Counted from the first letter of the stretch, positions 35,359 to 46,568 are shown. The stretch is 64,000 bases of DNA from Secundilactobacillus mixtipabuli (GCF_002217925.1 NZ_BCMF01000008.1:62001-126000); one strand, 5' to 3'. The notes: generated from the letters alone by a model not told the origin. Numbers and translations are program-made.

Positions 35359-36779
35359 TCGTTTCCTTTCCCATCGTCTCTGTGCCAGCGGGTTCCCTGA
35401 GGCGTATCCTCAAGAATGATCCCCTGAGCCTTCAACTGTTCACGAATCTCATCACTGCGTTCAAAGTTACGGTTCTGACGTGCAGCTATCCGTTCCTTGA
35501 TCAGTGCTTCAATTCCGTCATCATTTAGTGTTTCTTGCTTAAATTTAATGCCAAAAATATTCACTAATTCCGTCAGCGTCTTCAGAATAAAGGTCAAACT
35601 ATCCTTGAAGACAACTGGCCGTTCAGCGTAAACGTTACCAAATTTAGCAAGTTCATAAACTTCGGTGATCCCGTTTTGGACGTTGAAATCATCGTCCATT
35701 TGATCAACAAAGTCAGCTTCAATTTGCCGAATTTCTTGTTCAACTTTAGGATCACTGCCCGGTTCTGCATCCTTTAGTCGATACGTTAAATTATTGAAGG
35801 CAGTTTGTAGCCGTTTCAAATTGTTGGCAGCATCATCTAAATTGCCCTGGGTATATTGAATTGGCCGGCGATACTGGGTAGTCGCCATAAAGAACCGCAG
35901 AACTTGAGGATCGACCGTCTTCAAAATATCGTGGACGGTGACAAAGTTACCCAACGATTTACTCATTTTTTCGTTGTCATCGCCGACGGTTACAAAACCG
36001 TTGTGCAGCCAGTAATTAGCAAATTTCTGGCCGGTTTTTGCTTCACTCTGCGCAATTTCGTTTTCATGGTGTGGAAAAGTTAAATCCTGGCCACCACCAT
36101 GAATATCAAACGTATCGCCTAGATACTTCGTCGACATCACTGAGCATTCAATGTGCCAGCCCGGCCGGCCTTTACCCCACGGTGAATTCCAGGAGATTTC
36201 ATCTGGCTTAGCCGCCTTCCAAAGGGCAAAGTCCACGGGATCCTCTTTACGATCGACTTCCTCTGGATCAACGTGCTGACTAGCACCAACTTCAAGGTCA
36301 TCAATGTTTTGATGGGACAGTTGACCGTAATGGGCAAATTTGCGGGCCCGATAGTAAACGTCACCTTCGGATTCGTAGGCATAGCCCTTACCAATTAAGT
36401 CCTGAATAAATTCAATAATATCTTTAATGTTTTCAGTGGCCCGGGGATGCTTAGTGGCTGGTTCAATGTTCAGCGCTTTTGTATCCGTCATAAAGGCCGC
36501 AATAAAGCGTTCGGCGATTTTAGGAACCGTCGTGTGAGCTTCCTTAGCGGCTTTAATCATTTTGTCGTCAACATCCGTAAAATTAGAAATATATTTAACG
36601 TGATAACCCTTATATTCAAAGTAACGCCGAATGGTATCAAATGCGATAGCACTGCGCGCATTGCCAATATGAATGTAATTGTAGACAGTTGGACCACAGA
36701 CGTACATTTTTACGATTCCTGAAGTAATCGGTGTAAAGACTTCCTTTTGTCGTGTCAGTGTGTTGAATACCTTAAGCAT
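35355..36779 (-). CDS. cysS: CysS, cysteinyl-tRNA synthetase
   Basis: The 474-residue class I synthetase charges tRNA-Cys. The zinc-binding [18 protein letters not shown] region (HIGN) is near residue 27 and KMSKSLGN is near 270. It is separated from gltX by about 170 bp with a hairpin. The cysE gene that lies between gltX and cysS in Bacillus is absent, and I found no T-box upstream. Confidence 0.96.
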   Translation of the reverse strand: MLKVFNTLTRQKEVFTPITSGIVKMYVCGPTVYNYIHIGNARSAIAFDTIRRYFEYKGYHVKYISNFTDVDDKMIKAAKEAHTTVPKIAERFIAAFMTDTKALNIEPATKHPRATENIKDIIEFIQDLIGKGYAYESEGDVYYRARKFAHYGQLSHQNIDDLEVGASQHVDPEEVDRKEDPVDFALWKAAKPDEISWNSPWGKGRPGWHIECSVMSTKYLGDTFDIHGGGQDLTFPHHENEIAQSEAKTGQKFANYWLHNGFVTVGDDNEKMSKSLGNFVTVHDILKTVDPQVLRFFMATTQYRRPIQYTQGNLDDAANNLKRLQTAFNNLTYRLKDAEPGSDPKVEQEIRQIEADFVDQMDDDFNVQNGITEVYELAKFGNVYAERPVVFKDSLTFILKTLTELVNIFGIKFKQETLNDDGIEALIKERIAARQNRNFERSDEIREQLKAQGIILEDTPQGTRWHRDDGKGNE

Positions 36780-36901
36780 GTGCGGACTCCTCTCTGGTTA
36801 ATCGTAAGTATATTTTATCATAATTAAGCCATGTGCCTACATTTTTAACGACATCATTACAATTAATTAGGAATCCTGCCCTCAAAACGTCCAGAAACGA
36901 C

Positions 36902-36947
36902 AAGAGGGCTGGTTGCAGATCTGCTCACCTGCAATCAAGCCCTCTAA
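36902..36947 (-). terminator. Hairpin after gltX
   Basis: AGAGGGCTTGATTGCAG pairs with CTGCAACCAGCCCTCT five bp after the gltX stop. The T-tract is weak, so termination may be partial. Confidence 0.55.
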
Positions 36948-36951
36948 GTTG

Positions 36952-38439
36952 CTATTTCAGTTGTGCCAAAGTCTGAGCGACGTGCTCTAAGGTTTTGTCA
37001 CGACCAACTAATTCAATTGATTCTGGTAATTCTGGTCCATGCATTTCGTGAGTAACGGCAATTCGGATTGGCATCCAAAGCTTTCGGCCCTTAATACCAG
37101 TGTCCTTTTGAATGGCCTTAATCGTTGCTAAAATTTGAACCTTATCAAAAATAGGCAACTGTTTAATTCGTTCAGAGAATTCTTTCAAAACAACGGGTGC
37201 TGTCTCGTTGGAAATTTCTTCCAGCGCCTCACCACTCACTTCTTCAGGTTCCTCAAAGAAGACACTTGCCATGTCATTGATCTGAGCCATATAACTCATT
37301 TGCTGCTTGTAAAGATTGATCAATTGACGGGCCCATTCAAGGGTCTTAGCATCTGGATTTTCCGGTACATTACCAGCTTGAATCAGCTGTTGCAGTGCTA
37401 GATCAACTACAACGTCTTCATCAGAAGATTTAACGTATTGGTTGTTGATCCATTCCAGCTTCTTCTTATCAAAAGTAGCTGGTGATTTGCTTAACCGCTT
37501 TTCATCGTACATCTTGACAAATTCTTTGAGTGAGAAGATTTCGTCTTCACCAACTGGTGACCAGCCAAGCAAGATAATAAAGTTCAGCAGTGCATCTGGC
37601 AGGTAACCTAACTTACGGTACTGTTCGATAAATTGAAGAACCGTTTCATCACGCTTGGATAACTTTTTACCCGTGTCTTTGCTAATGATTAAACTCATGT
37701 GTCCAAACTTAGGCGCATCCCAGCCAAAGGCTTCGTAAATCATTAATTGTTTAGGGGTGTTGGCCACGTGGTCATCACCACGGAAAACGTGTGAGATCTT
37801 CATCAAATGGTCATCCAAAACAACGGCAAAGTTGTAAGTAGGAATACCATCCGCTTTAACGATGACAAAATCGCCACCAATCGTGTCGGAGTCAAAGGAA
37901 ACCTTACCCTTCACCATATCATCCCAAGCATAAGTCTTATGTTCTGGAACGTGAAAACGAATAACTGGCTTTAAGCCTTTTACTTCAGATTCAGCCATTT
38001 TAGCTTTGATCTCATCATCTGACATACCGGCGTATTCATATTCATAGTGAGGCATTTCGTGACGAGCACGTTGCGCTTCACGATCTGCTTCAAGTTCGTC
38101 TTCAGTGCGGTATGACTTGTAAGCTTTACCTTCATCCAACAACTGCTGGATATAAGGTTTATAAATATCAAACCGTTCTGATTGACGATATGGACCGTAG
38201 TCACCTGGTTTATCAGGACCCTCATCCCAATCAAGTCCTAACCAGCGCAAATTGTCTAGCTGACTCTTTTCACCATCAGCAACATTCCGTTTCGTATCGG
38301 TATCTTCGATTCGGATAATAAACTTGCCTTTGTAGTGACGCGCAAATAAGTAATTAAATAGTGCTGTCCGTGCGTTACCAATATGCAAATGTCCTGTAGG
38401 ACTAGGAGCATAACGAACGCGAATTGAATCATTTGCCAA
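36952..38439 (-). CDS. gltX: GltX, glutamyl-tRNA synthetase
   Basis: A 495-residue class I synthetase with [20 protein letters not shown] near residue 10 and the signature KLSKRDETV near 257. In most lactic acid bacteria the enzyme is non-discriminating and also charges tRNA-Gln, which GatCAB then amidates; that is inferred from the family. It lies after yacL with a terminator between. Confidence 0.96.
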   Translation of the reverse strand: MANDSIRVRYAPSPTGHLHIGNARTALFNYLFARHYKGKFIIRIEDTDTKRNVADGEKSQLDNLRWLGLDWDEGPDKPGDYGPYRQSERFDIYKPYIQQLLDEGKAYKSYRTEDELEADREAQRARHEMPHYEYEYAGMSDDEIKAKMAESEVKGLKPVIRFHVPEHKTYAWDDMVKGKVSFDSDTIGGDFVIVKADGIPTYNFAVVLDDHLMKISHVFRGDDHVANTPKQLMIYEAFGWDAPKFGHMSLIISKDTGKKLSKRDETVLQFIEQYRKLGYLPDALLNFIILLGWSPVGEDEIFSLKEFVKMYDEKRLSKSPATFDKKKLEWINNQYVKSSDEDVVVDLALQQLIQAGNVPENPDAKTLEWARQLINLYKQQMSYMAQINDMASVFFEEPEEVSGEALEEISNETAPVVLKEFSERIKQLPIFDKVQILATIKAIQKDTGIKGRKLWMPIRIAVTHEMHGPELPESIELVGRDKTLEHVAQTLAQLK

Positions 38440-38491
38440 TATCTATTCCGCCTCTTTCAAATATTTCGATTAGACTTGGTCCGTCAATAAA

Positions 38492-38522
38492 GGGATACAC
38501 CGATTGATGCATCCCCTTGTTA
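38492..38522 (-). terminator. Terminator between yacL and gltX
   Basis: On the minus strand AAGGGGATGCATC pairs with GTGTATCCCTT, followed by TATTGAC. About 80 bp after the yacL stop. Confidence 0.55.
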
Positions 38523-38603
38523 ACGCACACTGCATACAGTATTTCAGTGTACCAAAGAATCAAACTCTTTTTAAGTGTACAATGGAACCTCAAAAAAGAA
38601 AAG

Positions 38604-39779
38604 TTAGTTCGACTTCTTCTTATTATTTTTTTGCTTACCGGACCCGTTTTGATTCAAATTTTCGTTTTCCTCATTGATTTCATGAGTTGAATGCGCAGGC
38701 TTAGCAAAGATCATCCGCCCTGCATCCGTTTGGATAGCTGACGTCACAATGACATCCAGATGCTCGTTTAGATAGAACCGGCCGTCCTCTACAACAACCA
38801 TTGTCCCATCATCTAAGTAAGCAACACCTTGCTGACGCTCCGTTCCGTTCTTAACCACCATGACATCCAGGTGTTCACCCGGGATAACCCGCGGCTTCAA
38901 TGCATTAGCCAAGGCGTTGATATTGAGCACTTGGACTTTCTGAAATTCAATGACCTTATTGAGGTTGTAATCGTTAGTGACAATGACACCATTGACTTCT
39001 TTTGCCAAGCGAATCAGTTTGCTATCAACTTCGGCAATGTCATCATAGTCCCCTTCGTACATTTCAACTGGGATGATGTTTTCTTCGCGCAGCTTATTCA
39101 AAATATCCAAACCGCGGCGGCCGCGAACCCGTTTGATACTGTCACTAGAATCGGCAATATATTGCAGTTCATATAAAACAAAGTTCGGAACTAATAGTGT
39201 CCCTTCAATAAAACCAGTCTTGACCAAATCATAAATTCGGCCGTCGATCAAAATATTCGTGTCCAATATTTTGTAATGGTGGTAGTTTTCATCAATTGGC
39301 CGATCAATGATGCTTTCACTGTCATCCTCAGTTTTCTTGGTCCGAAAAACAAACAGTTTTCGCCATTCATCGCGTTTGGTGGTTCCTAAGCGGAAACCCA
39401 ACCAACCAAATAAAATCATGAGGATAATCGGAACGACACCACTAAAGATTGGTGAGTTCAACCTGTAAAGCGGGGTGGAAATTAAAATTGCAAAAACTAA
39501 TCCGACGATGGTCGACATACTGCCAAATAATAAATACGCCGGGCTCTTAGACGTTAACGATTTCTCAAATTGATTGATTAAGCGCTCGATGTAACCAGAA
39601 AAAATAAAGGATAATAGCCAAAAAACTAGCGCGCCAATAATCGCATTTGAAATCTCGTTGTTAAACCAAGTCTGGGATGAATAACCAAAAACCGCCCAAA
39701 TAAGTGGCGAATAAACAACGCCAAGACCGATACCAATAAACGCAAAAATTCCTTGAATAATGATTCTTTTTCTATTCAT
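38604..39779 (-). CDS. YacL, PIN/TRAM-domain membrane protein
   Basis: A 391-residue protein with about four N-terminal membrane helices, a PIN nuclease domain starting KILDTNILIDGRIYDL near residue 167 (acidic residues D, D in DTN and TNDYN), and a C-terminal TRAM-like domain. A basic, Asn-rich tail ends the protein. The family is the YacL group located after radA; its function is unknown. It follows radA by 20 bp and has a normal length. Confidence 0.9.
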   Translation of the reverse strand: MNRKRIIIQGIFAFIGIGLGVVYSPLIWAVFGYSSQTWFNNEISNAIIGALVFWLLSFIFSGYIERLINQFEKSLTSKSPAYLLFGSMSTIVGLVFAILISTPLYRLNSPIFSGVVPIILMILFGWLGFRLGTTKRDEWRKLFVFRTKKTEDDSESIIDRPIDENYHHYKILDTNILIDGRIYDLVKTGFIEGTLLVPNFVLYELQYIADSSDSIKRVRGRRGLDILNKLREENIIPVEMYEGDYDDIAEVDSKLIRLAKEVNGVIVTNDYNLNKVIEFQKVQVLNINALANALKPRVIPGEHLDVMVVKNGTERQQGVAYLDDGTMVVVEDGRFYLNEHLDVIVTSAIQTDAGRMIFAKPAHSTHEINEENENLNQNGSGKQKNNKKKSN

Positions 39780-39799
39780 TCACTTCACCTCCAAATCCA

Positions 39800-41182
39800 C
39801 TAAGCTAAAATCTTATGCAGGGCCTCTCCAAGCGTTGCTACACCAATAACTTCAATGTCCGTTGCCGGTGTCCAATCCTTCAAATTATTTTTGGGAATGT
39901 AAATCCGTTTGAAGCCAAGCTTTGATGCTTCCTTCACCCGATCTTCCACGCGGTTGACCCGGCGAACTTCACCGGTTAAGCCAATTTCGCCGACGTAGCA
40001 TTCATTGGGGTTCGTCCCTTTATCCCGGTAAGAACTAGCAATGCTAATAGCTAAAGCGAGATCAATTGCTGGCTCGTCCAGCTTAACACCGCCAGCCGCT
40101 TTCAGATAGGCATCTTGATTTTGAAGCATCAAATTAGCGCGCTTTTCCAGGACTGCCATGATCAATGATACTCGGTTTCGGTCGAGTCCGGAAGCTGTCC
40201 GTTGCGCATTGCCAAACACGGAAGGTGTCAGTAAAGCCTGAATTTCAACCAAAATCGGCCTTGATCCCTCCATTGAGACCACGATTGCGGAACCAGTCGC
40301 GTCCTTCAAGCGTTCTTCAAGAAAAATTTCCGAAGGATTCTTAACTTCCTTTAATCCCGTTTCCTGCATCTCAAAAATTCCCAGTTCATTAGTTGAACCA
40401 AACCGATTTTTGACAGCTCTCAGGATTCGATACGTATGGTGCAGGTCTCCTTCAAAATAAAGGACAGTATCCACCATGTGCTCCAAAACTTTAGGACCAG
40501 CAATTGCGCCGCCCTTAGTCACGTGGCCCACAACAAAAATCGTCACACCCTGTGACTTAGCGATCCGCATGAGTTCTGCAGTGACCTGGCGAATTTGTGA
40601 AACCGAGCCGATCGCCGATGTAATTTCAGGTTCGGACATGGTCTGCACAGAATCAATCACTACATAATCGGGTTTCATTTCATTAATATTAGCCCGAATC
40701 CGGCTCATATCGGTTTCAGGATATAAGTAAAGGTTCTCACTAGCAACGCCTAAACGGTTAGCCCGCATTTTAATCTGGTTAGCACTTTCCTCGCCAGAAA
40801 CGTAGAGCACTTTACCGCCAGTTTGACTCAACTGACCAGAGACTTGGAGAAGTAACGTCGATTTACCGATACCGGGATCCCCACCAATCAGGACTAAAGA
40901 GCCCGGCACGACACCGCCTCCTAGAACACGGTTAAGCTCACCCAGCTGCGTTTTGACTCGCGGTTCTTTCTTCATTGAGACTTCAGCCAATTTTTCAGGC
41001 TTAGTGACGATACCACCGCTCAAACTAGTTGCCGTTTTAGCTGGCGTAGTTGCCGGTGCGATCACTTCTTCAACGAAAGTATTCCACTTGCCGCAGTTGG
41101 GACAGCGGCCTAAAAATCTCGGTGCTTGATAACCGCATTCCTGACAGACAAACTGTGTCTTTTCTTTAGCCAATCGATTCAA
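39800..41182 (-). CDS. radA: RadA, branch-migration helicase
   Basis: The 460-residue RecA-like DNA repair protein promotes recombination branch migration and, in streptococci, transformation. It has an N-terminal zinc finger (CQECG...CPNCG, residues 14-33), Walker [11 protein letters not shown] near 93, the RadA-specific KNRFGSTNE near 253, and a C-terminal Lon-protease-like domain. It is followed by yacL. Confidence 0.96.
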   Translation of the reverse strand: MNRLAKEKTQFVCQECGYQAPRFLGRCPNCGKWNTFVEEVIAPATTPAKTATSLSGGIVTKPEKLAEVSMKKEPRVKTQLGELNRVLGGGVVPGSLVLIGGDPGIGKSTLLLQVSGQLSQTGGKVLYVSGEESANQIKMRANRLGVASENLYLYPETDMSRIRANINEMKPDYVVIDSVQTMSEPEITSAIGSVSQIRQVTAELMRIAKSQGVTIFVVGHVTKGGAIAGPKVLEHMVDTVLYFEGDLHHTYRILRAVKNRFGSTNELGIFEMQETGLKEVKNPSEIFLEERLKDATGSAIVVSMEGSRPILVEIQALLTPSVFGNAQRTASGLDRNRVSLIMAVLEKRANLMLQNQDAYLKAAGGVKLDEPAIDLALAISIASSYRDKGTNPNECYVGEIGLTGEVRRVNRVEDRVKEASKLGFKRIYIPKNNLKDWTPATDIEVIGVATLGEALHKILA

Positions 41183-41281
41183 TCCTTCCCAATGATGCTC
41201 TGACTATTACTAACCAATCTTATTTTAGCATAGTCTAGGACTTCTGATGTCTTAGACTAGTGACCTTTAATTCTTTTTAAA

Positions 41282-41818
41282 TTACTTGCCCGAAGAACCA
41301 AAACCACCCTGTCGTTTCTGTTGTGGTTTCCGTTCGTTATCAGCAGTTAAGTAAGGCATGAAAATCCCCTGGCCGATGCGATCACCCTTGGCGATTTTAG
41401 CATCCGTTAGACCAAAGTTAAGCACTTGCATGAAAATCTCGCCTTCGTTACTGTCATTATTATAATAATCAGCATCGATAACGCCAATTCCATTGGGAAT
41501 GACTAAGCTTCGTTTTAGCGGATTACTCGACCGATTAGCTAAAATCAGTACCTCATCATCACCCATGTAAGCCTTGATTCCAGTTGGAATTAAGAAGGGT
41601 TTTAGTATCTTTTTGGCTTTTGCCTGTGTTTCCTCGGGTACGTTTTCCTGGTGTCTGATCGCCCACAAAATTCTTAAGAAATCTAATTTCCAAATACTTG
41701 GCACCGTAAAATCAACGGCGCTTTCAAAATCATACCCCGCCGCTCTTTTGGTGGTTCGGTACGGTAAATGAAGGCCCTTATCAGCATATGAAGAAACAAC
41801 TTCAAATCCTCGTGTCAT
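41282..41818 (-). CDS. dut: dUTPase-like protein
   Basis: A 178-residue deoxyuridine triphosphatase fold. Motifs visible are AGYDFESAVDFTV (motif 1), NRSSNPLKRSLVIPNG (motif 2), GVIDADYYNND (motif 3), KGDRIGQGIFMP (motif 4) and RQGGFGSSG (motif 5). Compared with common trimeric dUTPases it has about 35 extra residues after motif 1 (residues about 40-75). Start ATG 41818 follows a GGGGAGA-type site. It hydrolyses dUTP to dUMP, protecting DNA from uracil. Confidence 0.85.
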   Translation of the reverse strand: MTRGFEVVSSYADKGLHLPYRTTKRAAGYDFESAVDFTVPSIWKLDFLRILWAIRHQENVPEETQAKAKKILKPFLIPTGIKAYMGDDEVLILANRSSNPLKRSLVIPNGIGVIDADYYNNDSNEGEIFMQVLNFGLTDAKIAKGDRIGQGIFMPYLTADNERKPQQKRQGGFGSSGK

Positions 41819-41961
41819 TTGATTCTCCCCTTTCATGCATGTGTTTTATCTTACACTATAAGCCCGTTTTAAAACACCCCAAAAGTGACACTTAGTGACT
41901 CACTTTAAACGTCAAAATGTTGTACAATAATGACTATCGAACGAGAAGGAGTGTGATCCAT

Positions 41962-43305
41962 TTGAGTAATGAAACTAAAGCTGCTATCAGCAGCGATCAA
42001 ATTACCCGTTATCAGACTTTATTTAACGACCGAAAAGATGCCAAGGTAGTTGAGCGTGCAGTGACCCATCAAGGAATTCTGGCGACCAGCGCTGATTTTG
42101 CTTCCGACACAGATATGACCCCCGTTTTTTCAATTGACTTGGATACTGGTAAGGTCTCTAATCAAAAACAGAGTGGCCGTTGCTGGATGTTTGCTGCCTT
42201 AAACACCATGCGGCATCACTTAGCTGACCTGTTTAAGCTCAGTGACTTTGAACTATCCCAAAACTACACCTATTTTTGGGATAAGTTTGAAAAAGCCAAC
42301 TACTTTTATCAAAACGTCCTCAACACGGCGGACCAGCCGTTAGACAGCCGAAAAGTTGCCTTTCTCATGACCACACCGCAACAGGATGGTGGCCAGTGGG
42401 ACATGCTCTGTGCGATCATTGAAAAGTACGGCATCGTGCCAAAGTCAGTCATGCCTGAAACTTACAGCAGTTCAAAATCTAGCGAATTAAACGGTACCTT
42501 GAACAAAAAATTACGTAAAGATGCCGTTACCCTTCGTGACTTAGCGGCTAAGAACGCCAGCAGCGATGACATTGCTGCTGCCCGTGATAAAATGCTAGGT
42601 GAAGTTTACCGCTTGCTTTGCTACACACTTGGTGAACCTGCGCAAAAATTTGATTTTGAATACCGTGATGATAACAAAAACTACCATATTGATCGTGGCT
42701 TAACGCCAAAATCATTTTATGATAAGTACGTTGGCTGGAACTTAGACGACTACGTTTCGGTCATCAACGCACCAACGAATGACAAGCCTTACAACAAGAC
42801 TTATACCATTGAAATGCTAGGTAACGTGCTGGGTGGCCGAGCCGTCAAGCATTTAAACGTCACCATGGACGATTTCAAGCAACTGGCCATTGCTCAGTTA
42901 AAGGACGGTCAAAGCGTTTGGTTCGGCTGTGATGTTGGCCAAAGTTCAGACCGTCAAAAAGGCATCATGGACACCAACGCCTATAACAAAAACGAGTTAT
43001 TGGACATGGACTTATCCATGACAAAAGCAGAACGACTAGATTACGCTGAAAGTCTAATGACTCACGCCATGGTTATTACTGGTGTTGACTTAGTTGACGG
43101 CAAACCAACCAAATGGAAAGTCGAGAACAGCTGGGGTGAAAAAGTCGGCACTAAAGGCTACTTCGTCATGAGCGACAGCTGGATGGAAGAATACTGTTAT
43201 CAAGTTGTTGTGAACAAGAAGTACCTTAGCCTTGAACTGCGCAAGGCACAAGAAGAGACACCAACTGTATTAGCACCTTGGGATCCAATGGGAGCCTTAG
43301 CTTAA
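41962..43305 (+). CDS. pepC: PepC, aminopeptidase C
   Basis: A 447-residue bleomycin-hydrolase-type cysteine aminopeptidase that releases N-terminal residues from casein and other peptides in the cytoplasm. The catalytic triad is visible: Cys74 in SGRCWMFAALNTMR, His in THAMVITGVD near 371 and Asn in WKVENSWGEKVG near 391. The start is TTG 41962, ten bases after AAGGAG; the 15 upstream codons are non-conserved. It is monocistronic and ends at a strong terminator. Confidence 0.95.
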   Translation: MSNETKAAISSDQITRYQTLFNDRKDAKVVERAVTHQGILATSADFASDTDMTPVFSIDLDTGKVSNQKQSGRCWMFAALNTMRHHLADLFKLSDFELSQNYTYFWDKFEKANYFYQNVLNTADQPLDSRKVAFLMTTPQQDGGQWDMLCAIIEKYGIVPKSVMPETYSSSKSSELNGTLNKKLRKDAVTLRDLAAKNASSDDIAAARDKMLGEVYRLLCYTLGEPAQKFDFEYRDDNKNYHIDRGLTPKSFYDKYVGWNLDDYVSVINAPTNDKPYNKTYTIEMLGNVLGGRAVKHLNVTMDDFKQLAIAQLKDGQSVWFGCDVGQSSDRQKGIMDTNAYNKNELLDMDLSMTKAERLDYAESLMTHAMVITGVDLVDGKPTKWKVENSWGEKVGTKGYFVMSDSWMEEYCYQVVVNKKYLSLELRKAQEETPTVLAPWDPMGALA

Positions 43306-43317
43306 CGATTAAAATAG

Positions 43318-43367
43318 TTAAACAGCCTAATGATCGGTCTTAGCTGACTAATCATTAGGCTGTTTTT
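43318..43367 (+). terminator. pepC terminator
   Basis: AAACAGCCTAATGAT pairs with ATCATTAGGCTGTTT and is followed by a T-run, 14 bp after pepC. It is also usable on the minus strand by the phosphoglycerate mutase gene. Confidence 0.8.
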
Positions 43368-43394
43368 GAATTAGAATGATTTACCCATTCAGAG

Positions 43395-44066
43395 CTAATC
43401 TAACGTTTTTTTATGCTGTACGTTTAGCTGACCATCAAAATCATAAACAATCGGGATGCCGTTTGGCACTTCCAAATGATCGATATCTGAATCACTGATT
43501 CGATCAATATACTTGATTAGCGCCCTTAAGGTGCTACCATGAGCGACCACCAATTGATTATGGCCATCTAACAGCCGTGGTGCAATTTGATCCTGCCAGT
43601 ATGGCATCAGCCGATCATACGCCATCTCCAAACTTTCACCTTTAGGTTCGGTAACGCCCAATGGTTCGTATCTTCGGTCCTGATCGGGTTTGTCTAACAG
43701 CGGCGGTACTGTATGATAACTACGGCGCCACAGCTTAAACTGTTTCTCACCGACCTTGGCTTTCACCGCCGCTTTTTTCTTGCCCCGCAACGCCCCGTAG
43801 TGACGCTCGTTCAAGCGCCAGGATTTAGTCACTGGAATATAAAGCTGGTCAGCTTCCGCCAGAACAATGTTTGCTGTCATAATCGCTCGCTTTAACATAG
43901 AGGTATGCAGATGGTCAAACTGCAGCCCTGTCTGTTTGATTGCTCTACCTGCTTGGTGGGCTTGAGCAATTCCCCTTTCAGTGAGCGGCACATCACTCCA
44001 GCCAGTAAAAACGCCATCTCGATTGGCCTGACTTTCACCGTGACGCAAAATGACTAATTTAACCAT
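43395..44066 (-). CDS. 2,3-bisphosphoglycerate-dependent phosphoglycerate mutase-like protein
   Basis: A 223-residue histidine-phosphatase-superfamily enzyme with [20 protein letters not shown] at the N-terminus (phospho-His in RHG), [14 protein letters not shown] near 92, and [15 protein letters not shown] near 180. These match GpmA, which interconverts 2- and 3-phosphoglycerate. ATG 44066 (MVKLV) is chosen from the family N-terminus. Lactobacilli usually carry several paralogues, so the main glycolytic role is not certain. Confidence 0.85.
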   Translation of the reverse strand: MVKLVILRHGESQANRDGVFTGWSDVPLTERGIAQAHQAGRAIKQTGLQFDHLHTSMLKRAIMTANIVLAEADQLYIPVTKSWRLNERHYGALRGKKKAAVKAKVGEKQFKLWRRSYHTVPPLLDKPDQDRRYEPLGVTEPKGESLEMAYDRLMPYWQDQIAPRLLDGHNQLVVAHGSTLRALIKYIDRISDSDIDHLEVPNGIPIVYDFDGQLNVQHKKTLD

Positions 44067-44129
44067 AAAATAACCCTCTCTTCTCATGCTCTTTTATTCA
44101 CATAACAGTATATCACCGGTACTTCATTC

Positions 44130-44168
44130 AATAAAGGGACCCCGTCATTACGACGAAGTCCCTTTATT
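44130..44168. terminator. Terminator after the AEC transporter gene
   Basis: AATAAAGGGAC and GTCCCTTTATT are separated by 17 bases. It lies ten bp after the AEC stop on the minus strand. Confidence 0.65.
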
Positions 44169-44178
44169 GAATTCAAAA

Positions 44179-45126
44179 CTAAGCGTTCAGCAACAACATC
44201 AGAATTGGAATCACAAGCAAACTAAGCAAAGTCGATTCCGTGACCATGACGGCAGCAAAGCTGGAATCAGCACCATAGAGTTTCGACACAACGGGCGCAT
44301 TCGTCATAACGGGCATTGCTGATTGAATAATGAAGACCTGTTTCATCATAATGGGCATTGCGGTCGGCAGAACCAGAAGCGCCATCAGTGCTGGTGCAAG
44401 AATAAACCGGCCGAAAAGGATCCCTAAACTACCTCGATTAATGGTTAAATCGTGGAGATCAACGTTAGCAATGGCAATCCCAATAAAAATCATGGAAAGT
44501 GGCACGGTCAAACCACCAATATAATTTAAGTCTGCCATAATAAATTTCGGCAACTGAATTTTGAGTAACACCAGAACGACACCGACCATAAAGCCCAGCA
44601 ATGGCGGTGAAAATACCTTTTTGAGCGTTTGACCCAAACTAAAATGATAGTCACCTTGACCGTCGCGCTGAATCAGGTAAACCCCTAACGTCCAAAAAAT
44701 CGTCGTGTTAGCCATGTAATAAACCAGCACATAGGGCAGACTTTTAGCAGCACCAAACAGTGCCACATTAACGGGTAAACCGACAAACACGGTATTTGAA
44801 TTAAAAAACATGGATTCGAAAAGCCCGCGATGACTTTTCTTAATATGTAGAACTTTGGCAACGATGATTGAAACACCAAATAACACCATCATTGAAACCA
44901 CCGGGAAACGTAAGTCAGGAAGCGTTTCGATTAAACGCTTAAACGTAAACTTGCTGATGATCGTATACGCCATGTAAGCTGGCAGGGCCACTTGAGTGAC
45001 TAACCGTGCAATCAGCTTACTGGCCGATTCATTAAACCAGCCAAGGTTAGTTAATAAATAGCCCAAGGCAATCATGAGTAAAATTTCAACGACGCCCGCA
45101 ACGCTTCGGGCGAATAATAGCAACAT
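44179..45126 (-). CDS. AEC family transporter (auxin efflux carrier-like)
   Basis: A 315-residue, ten-helix membrane protein of the auxin efflux carrier family, whose bacterial members move dicarboxylates such as malate or amino acids. N-terminal MIALGYLLTNLGWFN and a central NSNTVFVGLPVNVALFG (residues about 112-128) with the conserved Asn-Thr and Gly-Leu-Pro are visible. No metabolic gene is adjacent, so the substrate cannot be assigned. Confidence 0.83.
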   Translation of the reverse strand: MLLLFARSVAGVVEILLMIALGYLLTNLGWFNESASKLIARLVTQVALPAYMAYTIISKFTFKRLIETLPDLRFPVVSMMVLFGVSIIVAKVLHIKKSHRGLFESMFFNSNTVFVGLPVNVALFGAAKSLPYVLVYYMANTTIFWTLGVYLIQRDGQGDYHFSLGQTLKKVFSPPLLGFMVGVVLVLLKIQLPKFIMADLNYIGGLTVPLSMIFIGIAIANVDLHDLTINRGSLGILFGRFILAPALMALLVLPTAMPIMMKQVFIIQSAMPVMTNAPVVSKLYGADSSFAAVMVTESTLLSLLVIPILMLLLNA

Positions 45127-45480
45127 TGTGTGTTAACCCTTCTTTCACATCAAAAATTAATATTCATTATAGCATAGTTCTCAAACGTTGACTTTACAAC
45201 ATCATTAACTTGTCCTCAATTGAAATAGAGACTAACGCCATCCGTCTCAGAAGTTTAGCCATTTTGGCATCGTTTTTTTAGGCACTTTTTCCACGGCTAG
45301 AGTGGCTTTCTTCATTACATGGTTTACGAGAACTACAATTTGTGATGTAATAGTACAGTTAGACAGAGAAACGAAGCTCACTTTTTTTCTTAAATTCGAC
45401 TTAAACTTCATTGAAAAAACACACAATCTAAACCAATAGACTTATAATTCATAGAGATTTTACAGAGGCGAGGGAAACTT
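45127..45480. other. AT-rich divergent intergenic region
   Basis: About 350 bp between the AEC gene and the LCP gene. A TATAAT at 45443-45448 is a likely -10 for the LCP gene, with no good -35. An inverted pair ATTACAT/ATGTAAT separated by 24 bases lies near 45315-45352. I see no gene. Confidence 0.4.
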
Positions 45481-46554
45481 ATGGCATCAAATAATTTCGA
45501 TCCAAATCAAAATAACCAACCAACACGGCGTAGTGATTATTCACACTTTAAAACCCGAAAAAAGCACCATGGCTTGCTTTGGAGCATTCTGATTATCGTG
45601 TTGATATTACTCACGGGTGGCGTTGCTTATGGCTACCATGCTTATAACGAAGCTAAAAAAACGTTCGACAGTACCTTCCAAGCTGGTCAAACCAATAAGC
45701 TGAGAAACGTCGATGACGTCATTAGACAGGGAAAGCCGTTTTCAATCCTGTTATTAGGGACTGATACTGGTGCCCTTGGCAGAAACGACGTGGGTCGAAC
45801 AGATACGATGATCGTTGCGACTGTCAACCCCAAGAAGCAGACCGCTTACTTGACCAGTATTCCACGTGATACCCGAGTACAAGTTAAGGGTGACTCGCAG
45901 CCATACGAAAAAATCAACGCGGCTTATACCATTGGTGGTGCAGCAGGTTCGGTTTCTACCGTTGAAAACTTGCTTGATATTCCAATCGATTTCTATGCCA
46001 TTGTCAACATGGGTGGCTTAGAGCGAATGGTCAATGCCGTGGGTGGCGTTGACGTTGTGCCGCCAATGACCTTCCAATATGGTCATGCTAATGTCGTCAA
46101 GGGGCAAAAGATTCACTTGAACGGTAAGCAGGCTTTAGATTACTCACGGATGCGTGAAGAAGATCCACTGGGTGACTACGGCCGGCAAAAGCGGCAGCGG
46201 CAAGTCCTGCAAAAACTGGTCGTTAAGGGTGTAGGAATCACTTCTATCCCTCGTTACAAGCAAATTTTGACTTCGCTAAATGGCAATATGAAAACCGATA
46301 TGACTTTTAATGATATGCTTGCCATCCGCACTAAATACGGCGATGCCAGTCACCACATTAAATCGCAAACGTTACAGGGGCAAGACGCAATGATTGATGG
46401 TGTTTCTTATCAAGTGGCACCACTTTCAGAACTGCAGAAAGTTTCCAATAACATTCGTCGTACATTAGGTCTTAGTGACTCAACTAAATTATCACCAAGT
46501 TCTACAGGTACGGGTGATGACAGCAACTATGCTTCATCAAGCAGCAGTTATTAA
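45481..46554 (+). CDS. LCP family (LytR-CpsA-Psr) cell-wall ligase
   Basis: A 357-residue membrane-anchored phosphotransferase that attaches teichoic acids or polysaccharides to peptidoglycan. A basic N-terminus (TRKKHHG) is followed by one membrane helix (residues about 32-52) and an extracellular LCP domain with LLGTDTGALGRNDVGRTDTM near 92, SIPRDTRV near 127 and YSRMREEDPLGDYGRQKRQR near 221. The Ser-rich tail is low complexity. GGCGAGGG precedes the ATG. It is monocistronic. TagO and TagA in the window suggest teichoic acid as a possible substrate. Confidence 0.9.
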   Translation: MASNNFDPNQNNQPTRRSDYSHFKTRKKHHGLLWSILIIVLILLTGGVAYGYHAYNEAKKTFDSTFQAGQTNKLRNVDDVIRQGKPFSILLLGTDTGALGRNDVGRTDTMIVATVNPKKQTAYLTSIPRDTRVQVKGDSQPYEKINAAYTIGGAAGSVSTVENLLDIPIDFYAIVNMGGLERMVNAVGGVDVVPPMTFQYGHANVVKGQKIHLNGKQALDYSRMREEDPLGDYGRQKRQRQVLQKLVVKGVGITSIPRYKQILTSLNGNMKTDMTFNDMLAIRTKYGDASHHIKSQTLQGQDAMIDGVSYQVAPLSELQKVSNNIRRTLGLSDSTKLSPSSTGTGDDSNYASSSSSY

Positions 46555-46568
46555 TTTAAAAACTAATC

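Noticed and set aside
36780-36951. Possible T-box leader before cysS
   Set aside because: No T-box sequence or specifier stem could be found in the short space upstream.
45127-45480. Operator or terminator in the divergent region before the LCP gene
   Set aside because: The ATTACAT/ATGTAAT pair and GCC-atttt-GGC stem are short and expected by chance in AT-rich sequence.
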